Positions 35,338-43,085 of a stretch of 64,000 nt of DNA are shown piece by piece (position 1 is the first letter of the stretch; every line of letters begins with the position of its first letter). The stretch is taken from contig CAWCGJ010000043.1 of assembly GCA_963795055.1 (NCBI GenBank), positions 62,001 to 126,000 on the forward strand. Direction: 5' to 3'. Source of the DNA: JASHPR01 sp963795055 (GTDB lineage: Bacteria > Actinomycetota > Actinomycetes > Streptosporangiales > Streptosporangiaceae). The translations under genes were made by a program, and so were the position numbers. The notes beneath the pieces were generated by a model, which saw nothing but the letters and a program-made list of their open reading frames with translations, ran no database searches and was not told where the DNA came from.

Positions 35338-35952
35338 ATGGCCCAGCATGAGCCGAAGGTGGTTGATTTCTGGTTTGACCCGCTGTGCCCGTGGGCGTGG
35401 ATCGCCTCGCGCTGGCTGCTCGAGGTGGAGAAGGTCCGCCCGGTGGCGCCGCGCTGGCACGTGATGAGCCTGGCGGTGCTCAACGAGGGCCAGGAAGGGC
35501 TGCCGGAGCGGTACCAGGAACTCATGGCCGAGGCGTGGGGGCCGGTACGGGTCTGCATCGCCGCGGAGCAGAAGTTCGGCCCGGACGTGCTGCTTCCGCT
35601 CTACACCGCGCTCGGCACGCGCTTCCACGAGCAGCAGGAGCCGAGGGACCGGGCCACGATCGAGGCGGCGCTGGCCGAGGCGGGGCTGCCCGCTGAGCTG
35701 GCCGACGCGATGGATGACCCCGGCTACGACGAGGCGCTGCGCGCTTCGCACCACGACGGCATGGACCGGGTCGGGTACGAGGTGGGCACGCCGGTCATCT
35801 CCGTGGACGGCATCTCGTTCTTCGGTCCCGTGATATCGCCGATCCCGCGCGGCGACGACGCCGGCCTCTGGGACGGCGTGCTGCAGGTTGCCGGGACCGA
35901 CGGCTTCTTCGAGCTGAAGCGCAGCCGCACCCGGAACCCTATCTTCGACTGA
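35338..35952 (+). CDS. DsbA family, mycothiol-dependent nitroreductase-like protein (Rv2466c homologue)
   Basis: The 204-residue thioredoxin-fold protein closely resembles Rv2466c, a mycothiol-dependent nitroreductase: VDFWFDPLCPWAWIASRWLLEVEKVR, VMSLAVLNE, EAWGPVRVCIAAEQKFG, GTPVISVDGISFFGPVISPIPRG and FFELKRSRTRNPIFD at the C terminus. The active-site motif here is CPWA, with only one Cys, where Rv2466c has CPWC. ATG 35338 sits 6 bases after GAAGGAG. The gene is divergent from pepN and followed by the damaged rpiB. Catalysis with a single Cys is possible for glutathione-transferase-like chemistry, but unproven. Confidence 0.88.
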   Translation: MAQHEPKVVDFWFDPLCPWAWIASRWLLEVEKVRPVAPRWHVMSLAVLNEGQEGLPERYQELMAEAWGPVRVCIAAEQKFGPDVLLPLYTALGTRFHEQQEPRDRATIEAALAEAGLPAELADAMDDPGYDEALRASHHDGMDRVGYEVGTPVISVDGISFFGPVISPIPRGDDAGLWDGVLQVAGTDGFFELKRSRTRNPIFD

Positions 35953-35996
35953 TCCCGGCGCTATCGGCGGCGGACGGTTCTGACAAACTGACGCTC

Positions 35997-36296
35997 ATGC
36001 GCGTCTACCTTGGGTCAGACCATGCTGGTTTCGCGCTGAAGAGTCACCCCATCGAGTGGCTGAAGCAGGCCGGGCACGACTGCGGCCCGAACGCCGAACG
36101 GGATCACGACGACTACCCGCCCTACGTCATGCGCGCCGCGGACTGTGCCGTGAATGATCCGAGCAGCCTGGGCGTCGTCATCGGCGGCTCGGGGAACGGG
36201 GAGGCGATCGCCGCGAACAAGATACGCGGAGTGCGGGCGGCGATCGCCTGGAGCGAGGCGACCGCCGAGCTGTCCCCGCTGCCCGCCGGTCCCTAG
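35997..36296 (+). pseudogene. rpiB: Ribose-5-phosphate isomerase B with internal deletion
   Basis: The N-terminal half is a clear RpiB: MRVYLGSDHAGFALK, DDYPPYVMRAADCAV, LGVVIGGSGNGEAIAANKIRGVRAAIAWSEATA, including the GGSGNGE motif with the catalytic Glu used by mycobacterial RpiB. The product then jumps to ELSPLPAGP, which resembles the extreme C terminus of actinobacterial RpiB (APPVPG-like in M. tuberculosis). About 60 residues, including the His-Asn-Asn and Arg phosphate-binding residues, are absent. A few residues are also missing near residue 30. At 99 residues against about 155 it is probably inactive. It keeps the pepN-DsbA-rpiB position. Another RpiB or RpiA elsewhere would be expected. 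Confidence 0.8.
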
Positions 36297-36307
36297 GCAG
36301 TCTCGCC

Positions 36308-36826
36308 GTGGTGGTGTCCAGCTACATCTCGCCCAAGGCGGTCAAAGGCCGGCCGAGCGGAATCGAGGGGCGCGGGCTGATAGCGGTGGCGCCGATCGCC
36401 AAGGACGAGATCGTCGCGATCAAGGGCGGTCATATCGTGGACGGTGACACGCTGGCCGCGCTCCCGGAGCGGCTGCGCAACTCCGACGTCCAGATCGCCG
36501 ACAGCTTCCACCTGGCCGCGGTGGAGGAGGCCGAGTACGAGCCGGTGATGCTGTTCATCAACCACTCCTGCGAGCCCAACGTCGGCTTCGCCGGCAACAT
36601 CGTCCTGGTCGCCATGCGTGACGTGGCCGCGGGCGAGGAACTGACCACCGACTACGCGCTCTTCGACGACGCCGACGACCCCATGGTCTGCCACTGCGGC
36701 ACCCCCTCCTGCCGCGGCACGATCAGCGGCCGGGACTGGCAGCAGCCCGAGCTGCAGCGCAAGTACGGCAGCTACTTCTCCTGGTACCTGCTGCGCCGGT
36801 TCGCGCCCGCGGGGACGATGCCCTAG
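36308..36826 (+). CDS. SET-domain protein (putative lysine methyltransferase)
   Basis: The 172-residue protein is almost entirely a SET domain. It has GRGLIAVAPIAKDEIV near residue 21, FINHSCEPNVGF near residue 82 (NHSC substrate/SAM pocket motif) and GEELTTDYALF, followed by a post-SET Cys cluster (CHCGTPSCRGTI). These residues predict a SAM-dependent protein lysine methyltransferase. Bacterial SET proteins are uncommon, and their targets in actinobacteria are unknown. It starts at GTG 36308, 11 bases after rpiB, and seems to be in the same unit. Confidence 0.88.
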   Translation: MVVSSYISPKAVKGRPSGIEGRGLIAVAPIAKDEIVAIKGGHIVDGDTLAALPERLRNSDVQIADSFHLAAVEEAEYEPVMLFINHSCEPNVGFAGNIVLVAMRDVAAGEELTTDYALFDDADDPMVCHCGTPSCRGTISGRDWQQPELQRKYGSYFSWYLLRRFAPAGTMP

Positions 36827-36835
36827 ACGCAACGG

Positions 36836-37447
36836 TCAGGCCGGCGACCAGCCGGGATCGCGCCCGGACAGCCCGAGCAGCCGGTCCAGCGGCGGCGCGG
36901 TGGCGGGAACCCCGACGGGCGCGGCGAACGCCTTGCCCTCGCCCTGGTAGTCCTCGGTGAGCATGGCCGGCGCGAAACGCAGCGACGCCTCCGACGCCCC
37001 GGGCGGCGGGCACCAGCGCTGCCCGGTCGCCCGGGCGAGATCCCAGCCGTGCACCTGGTATTCCCAGAGGATCATGCCTGCGGCCAGCTCGCCCGGCATC
37101 GCGGCCTCTCCCAGCCGCAGCGGCCGCGCCGCGGCCCCGCCGCGCAGCGCCCGATCCAGTCGCGCGGCGGCGGAGCGGACCTCCGCCACGGCATCGGCCG
37201 GCGCCCGGTACCCGCTGATCTCGGCCCGCGGGGCCCGCCCGGCCGGGTCGGCGAAGCCGTCCGCGAAGTTGGTGAGCCAGCCGAGCACGTGGTCCTGCAG
37301 CTGGCCGACGTCGTACTCGGTACAGGGCGTGGGATCGCGCAACTGCTCATCGGTGATGTTGCCGACGACCCCGGCCAGCTCGTCGAGTACCATCCCGAGT
37401 TCGTCGGCTGTCTGCTCGATTTCAGTGGGTGCAGTCATGTCGGCCAC
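36836..37447 (-). CDS. TIGR03086 family (DinB-like, mycothiol-dependent type) protein
   Basis: The 203-residue protein is of the four-helix DinB/YfiT-like type: ELAGVVGNITDEQLRDPTPCTEYDVGQLQDHVLGWLTNFADGFADP with the His of the metal site near residue 53, and a later EYQVHGWDLARATGQ with a second His. The TIGR03086 family is confined to actinobacteria and is often linked to mycothiol-dependent reactions; its substrate is unknown. Start is GTG 37447 or ATG 37438. It is convergent with the SET gene and divergent from the AraC-type gene. Confidence 0.82.
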   Translation of the reverse strand: MADMTAPTEIEQTADELGMVLDELAGVVGNITDEQLRDPTPCTEYDVGQLQDHVLGWLTNFADGFADPAGRAPRAEISGYRAPADAVAEVRSAAARLDRALRGGAAARPLRLGEAAMPGELAAGMILWEYQVHGWDLARATGQRWCPPPGASEASLRFAPAMLTEDYQGEGKAFAAPVGVPATAPPLDRLLGLSGRDPGWSPA

Positions 37448-37507
37448 GGTATCGGCCCAGTTCGGGGGCGGGATTGAAGATTTGCGTCAGTAACCGCCGC
37501 TAGGGTC

Positions 37508-38410
37508 ATGACGGTGAGCGCAAGGCGGCCGGCGCCGGTCGGGGAAGACAGCCGCGGGATACTCCACCCCGCGGTGCTGCAGCGGCTGGTGCGCCTGACC
37601 CGGTTCCCGGCGGGTCCCGGGCTGGCCGGCCTGGTCGACCGTTTCTGGGCGGTGGAGTGGGACCTGCCGCCACGCACCACGCACACCCAGCAGGTGCTCA
37701 CTCACCCGTGTGCCAACCTCAGCGTCGGCCACGCCGATGCCCGGGCGGGCGCGGCCGGGCGGGTCGAGGCCCGCCTGAACGGGGTGGCCAGGAAGCTGAC
37801 CACCCGCCAGCTCGCGGGCCGCGGGTGGGCGGTGGCCGCGATGACCACCCCGGGCGGCCTCGGCGCGTTCATCGGCCGGCCGGCGTCGGCCTTCGCCGAC
37901 CGGGTGGTCCGGCTCGGCCCGGCGCTGGGCCTGGACGAGGCGGGGCTGGTGGAGGAGGTTCACGCGCAGCCGGACGTGCAGGCTCGCGCCGGGGTCCTGG
38001 AGCGAGCCCTGAACCGCGTGCTCGCGGCGACCGACCCGCAGCAGATCGCCGGGGCCCGGCAGGTCGCCGAGGTCGCGCAGATCGCCGAGACCGACCGGTC
38101 CGTGCGGCAGCTCCGGCACCTCTGCGCCCGGGCGGGCCTCGGCACCCGGACCCTGCAGCGGATGTTCCTGCAGCACGCGGGCGTCCCGCCGACCTGGGTC
38201 CTGCGCCGCTACCGGCTGCTCGACGCGGCCGAGGCCGTGCGGGAGGGACAGCCGGTGGAGTGGGCGGCACTGGCCGCCGACCTCGGGTACGCCGACCAGG
38301 CTCACCTGATCCGCGACTTCCGGGCCGCGACCGGCCAGACCCCGGCCGCCTACGCGCAGTCCCAGCGCACCGCCGCGAGCACCGGGGCGCGCCCGGGCCG
38401 GCTCCGCTGA
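37508..38410 (+). CDS. AraC family transcriptional regulator
   Basis: The 300-residue protein has a C-terminal two-helix-turn-helix DNA-binding domain (about residues 190-290): QLRHLCARAGLGTRTLQRMFLQHAGVPPTWVLRRYRLLDAAE and LAADLGYADQAHLIRDFRAATGQTPAAYA. The N-terminal part is a cupin-like or DUF6597-type sensor domain with FWAVEWDLPP and VLTHPCANLSV. It is divergent from the TIGR03086 gene across 60 bases, so it may regulate it. Start ATG 37508. Confidence 0.87.
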   Translation: MTVSARRPAPVGEDSRGILHPAVLQRLVRLTRFPAGPGLAGLVDRFWAVEWDLPPRTTHTQQVLTHPCANLSVGHADARAGAAGRVEARLNGVARKLTTRQLAGRGWAVAAMTTPGGLGAFIGRPASAFADRVVRLGPALGLDEAGLVEEVHAQPDVQARAGVLERALNRVLAATDPQQIAGARQVAEVAQIAETDRSVRQLRHLCARAGLGTRTLQRMFLQHAGVPPTWVLRRYRLLDAAEAVREGQPVEWAALAADLGYADQAHLIRDFRAATGQTPAAYAQSQRTAASTGARPGRLR

Positions 38411-38508
38411 CCCGCGGCGCGATGCCGCTGCCGGGGGTTCCGGCCCCGGCTGGCCCGGCTTCGCCGCGGCTATGACTCACGGCCACAAGGGTCGGCTAAG
38501 GTGAGCAG

Positions 38509-39273
38509 ATGGCCAGTACGGCGCAGCCCCGCCGGGGCATCGCCGCGATCGGGCACTGGCTTGGCGGCAGCCAGCCCGGCGGCAGCCGGCACCGTGATGT
38601 CCAGGGGGGTACGCAGCGGGCTATCGTGCTCGGCGCGGGCGACGGGCTGCTGACCAACCTGTCCCTGGTGCTGGGCGTGGCGGGCGCGGCGTCGGCCAAC
38701 TCGTCCGCGGTCCGCCTGGCCGGGGTGGCCGGGCTGCTGGCGGGGGCTTTCTCCATGGCGGCAGGCGAGCTGGTGTCGGTGCGGGCACAGCAGGAGATGG
38801 TCCGGCGCGAGGTCGAGGTGGAGCGCCAGGAACTCGCGGACGACCCCGAGGGCGAGCTGCGCGAGCTGACGGCCATGTACCAGGCTCAGGGACTGTCGGC
38901 GGAGGACGCCGGCACCGTGGCGCGGATCCTGTCTACCAACCCGGACGTCGCCCTCGATACCCACGCCCGCCTGGAGCTCGGCGTCGACCCCGAGGCGCCG
39001 GGCTCGGCCCTCCGGGCGGCCGTCAGCTCATTCGTGTCGTTCTCGATCGGCGCCATTCTGCCGCTGTTCCCATGGTTCTTTGCCAGCGGACCGACCGCGG
39101 TGATCGCCTCGGTGATCATCGGTGCCGCCGCGGCATTGGCCCTGGGCGGAGCGATCGGCTACATGGCCGGACGCAGCGTGGTCGGGACCGCCCTGCGCCA
39201 GCTGGCGGTGGCCGCGGTAGCCGCCACGGTCACCTACACCGTGGGATCCCTGCTGGGCGTGGCCACCACCTGA
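38509..39273 (+). CDS. VIT1/CCC1 family iron/manganese transporter
   Basis: The 254-residue protein matches the VIT1/CCC1 family: GDGLLTNLSLVLGVAGA near residue 44 (first membrane segment with the conserved Asp), GLLAGAFSMAAGELVSVRAQQEM near residue 75, then a hydrophilic metal-binding segment with many Glu residues and PEAPGSALRAAVSSFVSFSIGAILPLFPWFF as the third and fourth segments. The family carries Fe(II)/Mn(II) across membranes. It starts at ATG 38509 and is followed by a small opposing ORF. Confidence 0.87.
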   Translation: MASTAQPRRGIAAIGHWLGGSQPGGSRHRDVQGGTQRAIVLGAGDGLLTNLSLVLGVAGAASANSSAVRLAGVAGLLAGAFSMAAGELVSVRAQQEMVRREVEVERQELADDPEGELRELTAMYQAQGLSAEDAGTVARILSTNPDVALDTHARLELGVDPEAPGSALRAAVSSFVSFSIGAILPLFPWFFASGPTAVIASVIIGAAAALALGGAIGYMAGRSVVGTALRQLAVAAVAATVTYTVGSLLGVATT

Positions 39274-39319
39274 GCGCCGGGGATCCTGGCGCCGCTCTGA
39301 GCGGCTAGCGGATCGCGTT

Positions 39320-39547
39320 TCAGCGGCGCCTGCGGCGCCGGTGAGGCCGCCTGGCCTTCGGCACGCCGTTGCCCGGGTCCGCCGCGGGCACGGCAGGATC
39401 CGCCGGGGGCGCTGGCCTGGCCGGCTCCGCGCGAGGCCGGTCTGGCTCCGGCTCTGCGGCCCGCGCGGTTTCCTCGTCATCGGCGCGCGGCCGGGAAACG
39501 TCCCTGGCCCGCATGGCCGCGTCCACCGTGACCTTCATCCCGCGCAT
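39320..39547 (-). CDS. Small basic Pro-rich protein of unknown function
   Basis: A 75-residue ORF (or 72 from ATG 39538) begins MKVTVDAAMRARDVSRPRADDEETA, then a Pro/Ala-rich linker, and ends with a cluster of ten Arg/His residues. The N-terminal 25 residues are coherent and of normal codon use; the tail is low complexity. I do not recognise the family with confidence. The promoter-side region is occupied by the inverted-repeat element at 39555-39665, and the stop faces the VIT1-type gene. Confidence 0.5.
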   Translation of the reverse strand: MRGMKVTVDAAMRARDVSRPRADDEETARAAEPEPDRPRAEPARPAPPADPAVPAADPGNGVPKARRPHRRRRRR

Positions 39548-39554
39548 GCCTCAG

Positions 39555-39665
39555 TGAACCCTTTTCGTCCGTTGATGTCACGCTCAGAGTACGTGGGCAG
39601 GCTCGGGAACGATGATGTCAGGGTTCAGAGTACGTGGGCAGGCCTGGGGAGGATGAAAGGGTTCA
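39555..39665. repeat. Interspersed inverted-repeat element, copy 2, with internal duplication
   Basis: The left arm 39555-39570 is identical to that of the copy at 20406 (TGAACCCTTTTCGTCC); the right arm (39651-39665) is GGATGAAAGGGTTCA. Between them the unit TCAGAGTACGTGGGCAGG occurs twice, near 39584 and 39625, so this copy is longer than the first. It lies between the small basic ORF and the Eis-like gene. Confidence 0.8.
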
Positions 39666-39679
39666 CTCGCCCGCGAAGG

Positions 39680-40951
39680 TCAGAAACCGGTCGTGCTCCA
39701 GGGCGCCGGATCCCACGACATGGCGGCGGACAGCGCCGCCAGCGCGCCGGGCCGCATCTCGCTGACCAGCCCCGCGCCGCCCAGCGCGCTGAGCCTGGTA
39801 CCGCCCAGGTAGGCGGCCCCCAGCGCCCGGACCGGCAGGGCCAGGTCGGCGGGCGCCGACGTCCGCTCGCAGCTCGCGGCGGCGGGCGCCGCGCCCTCCG
39901 GGCCCGCCGGACCCGGCGCGCGCAGCCGCCACCGCCCGGCATTGCCGGCGAAGAGATCATCGGCAACCTCGATGACCACGTCCACGGCGCATGCGTAACG
40001 CCGCTGCGTCAGCGCCTTATCCACGCTGACCAGCCGGACCCAGAGCCCGTCCAGGAGGACCGGGCGGGCTCGCCGCGGGTCGGTGAGCAGGTAGAGCAGC
40101 GGCTCGTCGGCGGGACGCACCCGCGCCCGCACCTCGCGGACCAGATCCCTGGTCAGCAGGTCGTTCCAGATCGCCGAATAGGCTGCCGGGTCGGTGGCCA
40201 TCAGCTCGCGCACCTCAAGTGTCCCGCTGGGGATCCCGTGATCGTCCCATTCCGGCTTGCCGGAGAACAGGACGTACCCGCGCGGGCCGGTCTCGTCCTC
40301 GGCGATCACGCAGCGCAGCGGGCTGCCGCCGGAACGGCGATGCTCGGGATCCCACAGGACGTAGTCCCACCAGCGGTCGTCCCGGGCGAGCAGGCCGGGC
40401 CGGGCGGGCAGGATGAAGTCGAAGACCTTGGCCAGCTCGGGCACGGCGTCTCGCGGTTCGGCGATCCGCAGCCGCGGAGCTGGGTCCTGGCCCGCCGCGG
40501 CCTGCTCCAGCAGGACGCCCTCTCCGTGCCGGATCGTGAGGTCAAGCTCGGCCGTGGCGATGCCGAACCCGTACCGGCCGTAGATGCTCGCCTCCGAAGC
40601 GAAGAGCGCGGCTACCGCCTCGCCCCGCTCGCTGGCGTCGGCGAGCAGGCGGCGCATCAGGCCGGACAGGATCCCGCGCCGCCGGTGCGAGGGCAGCACG
40701 CTGACCGCGGTGACCCCGCCCATCGCGACGACACCGCCGGGGACCGTCATCCGGAACGTGAGGGCGGCGGCTGTCCCTACCATGTCGGGCCCGTCGAACG
40801 CGGCCAGGCTCCGGTCGAACTCGAAGACCAGGAGGTCATGCTGCAGCTCGGGCTCGGTCGGGTACGTGGCGTTGAAGGCATGCTCGATCACCGCGTAGAA
40901 CGCGGTGAACTCGCTGTCGCTGATCGGGCGGATCGGGTAGGTACCGCTCAT
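39680..40951 (-). CDS. Eis-like GNAT N-acetyltransferase
   Basis: The 423-residue protein has the three-domain Eis layout: an N-terminal GNAT domain with VSVLPSHRRRGILSGLMRRLL near residue 88 (acetyl-CoA loop RRxGxxxxL), a second GNAT-like half, and a C-terminal sterol-carrier-like domain (PAAASCERTSAPADLALPVRALGAAYLGG onward). Eis acetylates amines on aminoglycosides, peptides and proteins in Mycobacterium. The substrate here is unknown. It ends just after the inverted-repeat element and is divergent from the phosphatase gene. Confidence 0.88.
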   Translation of the reverse strand: MSGTYPIRPISDSEFTAFYAVIEHAFNATYPTEPELQHDLLVFEFDRSLAAFDGPDMVGTAAALTFRMTVPGGVVAMGGVTAVSVLPSHRRRGILSGLMRRLLADASERGEAVAALFASEASIYGRYGFGIATAELDLTIRHGEGVLLEQAAAGQDPAPRLRIAEPRDAVPELAKVFDFILPARPGLLARDDRWWDYVLWDPEHRRSGGSPLRCVIAEDETGPRGYVLFSGKPEWDDHGIPSGTLEVRELMATDPAAYSAIWNDLLTRDLVREVRARVRPADEPLLYLLTDPRRARPVLLDGLWVRLVSVDKALTQRRYACAVDVVIEVADDLFAGNAGRWRLRAPGPAGPEGAAPAAASCERTSAPADLALPVRALGAAYLGGTRLSALGGAGLVSEMRPGALAALSAAMSWDPAPWSTTGF

Positions 40952-41031
40952 GCTTGGATTTCTACCCGGCCCGCGCGCCGGCCGCGACTGATTATCCGGC
41001 GAGGCGGATAAGCCGGTACAGTTCCGGCAAG

Positions 41032-42129
41032 ATGGTTCGTCTTGTCCCGCGCCGGCCCGCGGCCGCGGCGCTCGATGTGGCGCGGCGGCTGCGCAGGCTG
41101 ATCCGGCGGCAGTTCATCACCAGGAACCGGCGGGTGGCCTTCGGCCTCGCGGTGGCCGTCGCCGTCATCGCGGTGGCCGCGGTCCACGTCTCGGTGTCCT
41201 GGTTCTCGCCCGGGGTGATGATCCTGCCGCTTCTCGCCGGCGGACTGCTGCTCTGGCCGCGGGCGCTGCGGATCCTGTTCTGCCTCGTCGCGGTCGCGGT
41301 GGCGTATGACGCGGTGATGGGCAAGGCCGGGCCGGGGATCATCGCCACGATCGCGGTCACGGTGGTCTTCGCGGACGCGCTGGCCCGGGCCCGGGCCAAG
41401 CTCGGGGTGCTGGGGCTGCGGGGCGACCGCATGCTGGTCGAGCTGCGGGACCGGATCCGGGCCCAGGGCAGGCTGCCCGAACTGCCCGAGGGCTGGCATT
41501 CGGCCTCGGTGCTGAGGCCCGCCGGCGGGGCGTCGTTCGGCGGGGACTTCCTGGTGTCCGTGTGCGACGGGAAGACCCTCGAGGTGGCCCTGGTCGACGT
41601 GGCGGGCAAGGGAATCGACGCCGGCACCCGGGCCCTGCTGCTGTCCGGCGCGTTCGGCGGCCTGCTCGGCTCGGTCCCGTCCGGGGATTTCCTGGCCGCG
41701 TGCAACGCCTACCTGCGGCGCTCGGCCACGGCCGAGGGGTTCGTCACCGCGGTTCATCTCTCGCTCGACCTGGCCACCGGGGACTATACCGTCGACTCGG
41801 CCGGGCACCCGCCCGCGGCGCACTTCGAGGCGGGCAGCGGAACCTGGCGCCTCACCCAGGCGCGCGGGATCGTGCTCGGCGTGGTTTCCGACCTGCGGTG
41901 CGTGCCCGAGCGCGGCACCCTGCGGCCCGGCGACGCCCTGATGCTGTATACCGACGGGCTGATCGAGGCGCCGGGCCGGGACATCGACGCGGGCACCGAC
42001 CGGCTGCTCGGCGAGGCGGACCGGCTGGTGACGTCGGGATTCGGCGCGGGAGCGGGCCTCGTCGAGGCGATGCAGGCATCGGGCGCGAGCTGGGACGACT
42101 GCGCCCTGGTCCTCATCTGGCGGAGCTGA
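41032..42129 (+). CDS. Membrane-anchored PP2C-type serine phosphatase (SpoIIE domain)
   Basis: The 365-residue protein begins with about 130 residues containing three or four hydrophobic segments (VAFGLAVAVAVIAVAAV, VMILPLLAGGLLLWP, ILFCLVAVAVAYDAV, IIATIAVTVVFADAL). A SpoIIE phosphatase domain follows with ASFGGDFLVSVCDGKTLEVALVDVAGKGIDAG (metal-binding Asp), DSAGHPPAAHF, GDALMLYTDGLIEAP and WDDCALVLIWR. Such phosphatases act on anti-anti-sigma factors or related phosphoproteins. ATG 41032 is chosen since the upstream extension has no conserved features. It is convergent with conservon 1, overlapping cvnD by 17 bases. Confidence 0.9.
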   Translation: MVRLVPRRPAAAALDVARRLRRLIRRQFITRNRRVAFGLAVAVAVIAVAAVHVSVSWFSPGVMILPLLAGGLLLWPRALRILFCLVAVAVAYDAVMGKAGPGIIATIAVTVVFADALARARAKLGVLGLRGDRMLVELRDRIRAQGRLPELPEGWHSASVLRPAGGASFGGDFLVSVCDGKTLEVALVDVAGKGIDAGTRALLLSGAFGGLLGSVPSGDFLAACNAYLRRSATAEGFVTAVHLSLDLATGDYTVDSAGHPPAAHFEAGSGTWRLTQARGIVLGVVSDLRCVPERGTLRPGDALMLYTDGLIEAPGRDIDAGTDRLLGEADRLVTSGFGAGAGLVEAMQASGASWDDCALVLIWRS

Positions 42130-42727
42130 CGACGCCGGAGCCGACGCTCAGCCGGCCGATCGCGTATTCGACGAGCGAGACGAGAGCATCGCGGCACGAT
42201 GCGCGCTGGCGCGCGTCGCACAGCACGACCGGCACGTCGGCGTCCAGGTTCAGGGCCGCCCTGATGGCCGCGGGAGGGAAGCGCCTGCTCCCCTCGAAGC
42301 AGTTCACGGCCATGACGAACGGAGTGCCGCGCTGCTCGAAGTAGTCAACCGACGGGAAGCAGTCGGCCAGCCGCCGCGTGTCGGCCAGCACCACCGCGCC
42401 GAGGGCGCCGATCGCCAGCTCATCCCACATGAACCAGAACCGTTTCTGCCCCGGCGTGCCGAAGAGATAGACCACGAGGTCATCCCGGATGGTGATGCGG
42501 CCGAAGTCCATCGCGACGGTGGTGGTCGTCTTGTCCTGGACCCCGTCGGTGAGGTCGATCAGCGCGCTCGGGGCGCTGAGATCCTCTTCGGTCCGCAGCG
42601 GCCGGATCTCGGTCAGCGACCCCACCAGCGTGGTCTTGCCCGCGCCGAAGCCGCCCGCGATGAGGATCTTGACGGCGACAGGCACGGCCCCCGCGCGGCT
42701 GTCGTGATAAGAGCCTACGAAGCCCAT
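42113..42727 (-). CDS. CvnD-type conservon GTPase (cluster 1)
   Basis: The 204-residue small GTP-binding protein has P-loop GGFGAGKTTLV, effector region EIRPLRTEE, MDFGRITI (Asp-x-x-Gly of the G3 box) and LFGTPGQKRFWFMWDEL. As usual for CvnD, the classical NKxD box is replaced (AVNCFEG). Conservons are four-gene units cvnA-D found in Streptomyces and relatives, where CvnD is recruited to the membrane by CvnA and CvnB. Start is ATG 42727 or GTG 42682. It follows the DUF742 gene, which runs on into it. Confidence 0.88.
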   Translation of the reverse strand: MGFVGSYHDSRAGAVPVAVKILIAGGFGAGKTTLVGSLTEIRPLRTEEDLSAPSALIDLTDGVQDKTTTTVAMDFGRITIRDDLVVYLFGTPGQKRFWFMWDELAIGALGAVVLADTRRLADCFPSVDYFEQRGTPFVMAVNCFEGSRRFPPAAIRAALNLDADVPVVLCDARQRASCRDALVSLVEYAIGRLSVGSGVVSSAR

Positions 42728-43079
42728 CTGCCACCTGCCTCAGGAGTTGCGGGTCATTCAGCCGGGCCGGCACCGGGTGATGAACGGCTATCAGCTTGCG
42801 CTCGCGCATGTCGGACAGCAGGATCCGGACCACGCCCAGCGGAAGGTCCAGGTCAGCGGCGAGGTCAGCCACCGACGTCGGGAGCCGGCACAGCTGCAGC
42901 AGCATCAGGTGCTCGGGCTCGAGGTCATCCGCGCTGACCTGGATGCCGCGAACGGCCGTGATCATGGTTACCAGGTCGAAGGTTCCGCCGCTTGGGCGGG
43001 TCCGGCCGCCGGTGACCGCGTACGGGCGGACCACGGGACCGGCGTCCTGGTCAACCCATTCGTCATCGGCCGCGGGCAC
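42480..43079 (-). CDS. DUF742 (CvnC) conservon protein, cluster 1, with over-run C terminus
   Basis: The first 115-120 residues match DUF742: VRPYAVTGGRTRPSGGTFDLVTMITAV, LEPEHLMLLQLCRLPTSVADLAADLDLPLGVVRILLSDM and LLRQVADGLRRL, a winged-helix-like domain. The family usually stops here, overlapping the cvnD start by a few bases. This frame instead stays open for about 80 more residues, giving 199 in all and overlapping cvnD by 248 bases in another frame. The extra part is Arg-rich and probably not meaningful. A missing stop or a small indel near 42720 is likely. cvnB lies 6 bases upstream. Confidence 0.85.
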   Translation of the reverse strand: MPAADDEWVDQDAGPVVRPYAVTGGRTRPSGGTFDLVTMITAVRGIQVSADDLEPEHLMLLQLCRLPTSVADLAADLDLPLGVVRILLSDMRERKLIAVHHPVPARLNDPQLLRQVADGLRRLLSRQPRGGRACRRQDPHRGRLRRGQDHAGGVADRDPAAADRRGSQRPERADRPHRRGPGQDDHHRRDGLRPHHHPG

Positions 43080-43085
43080 GGCAGG

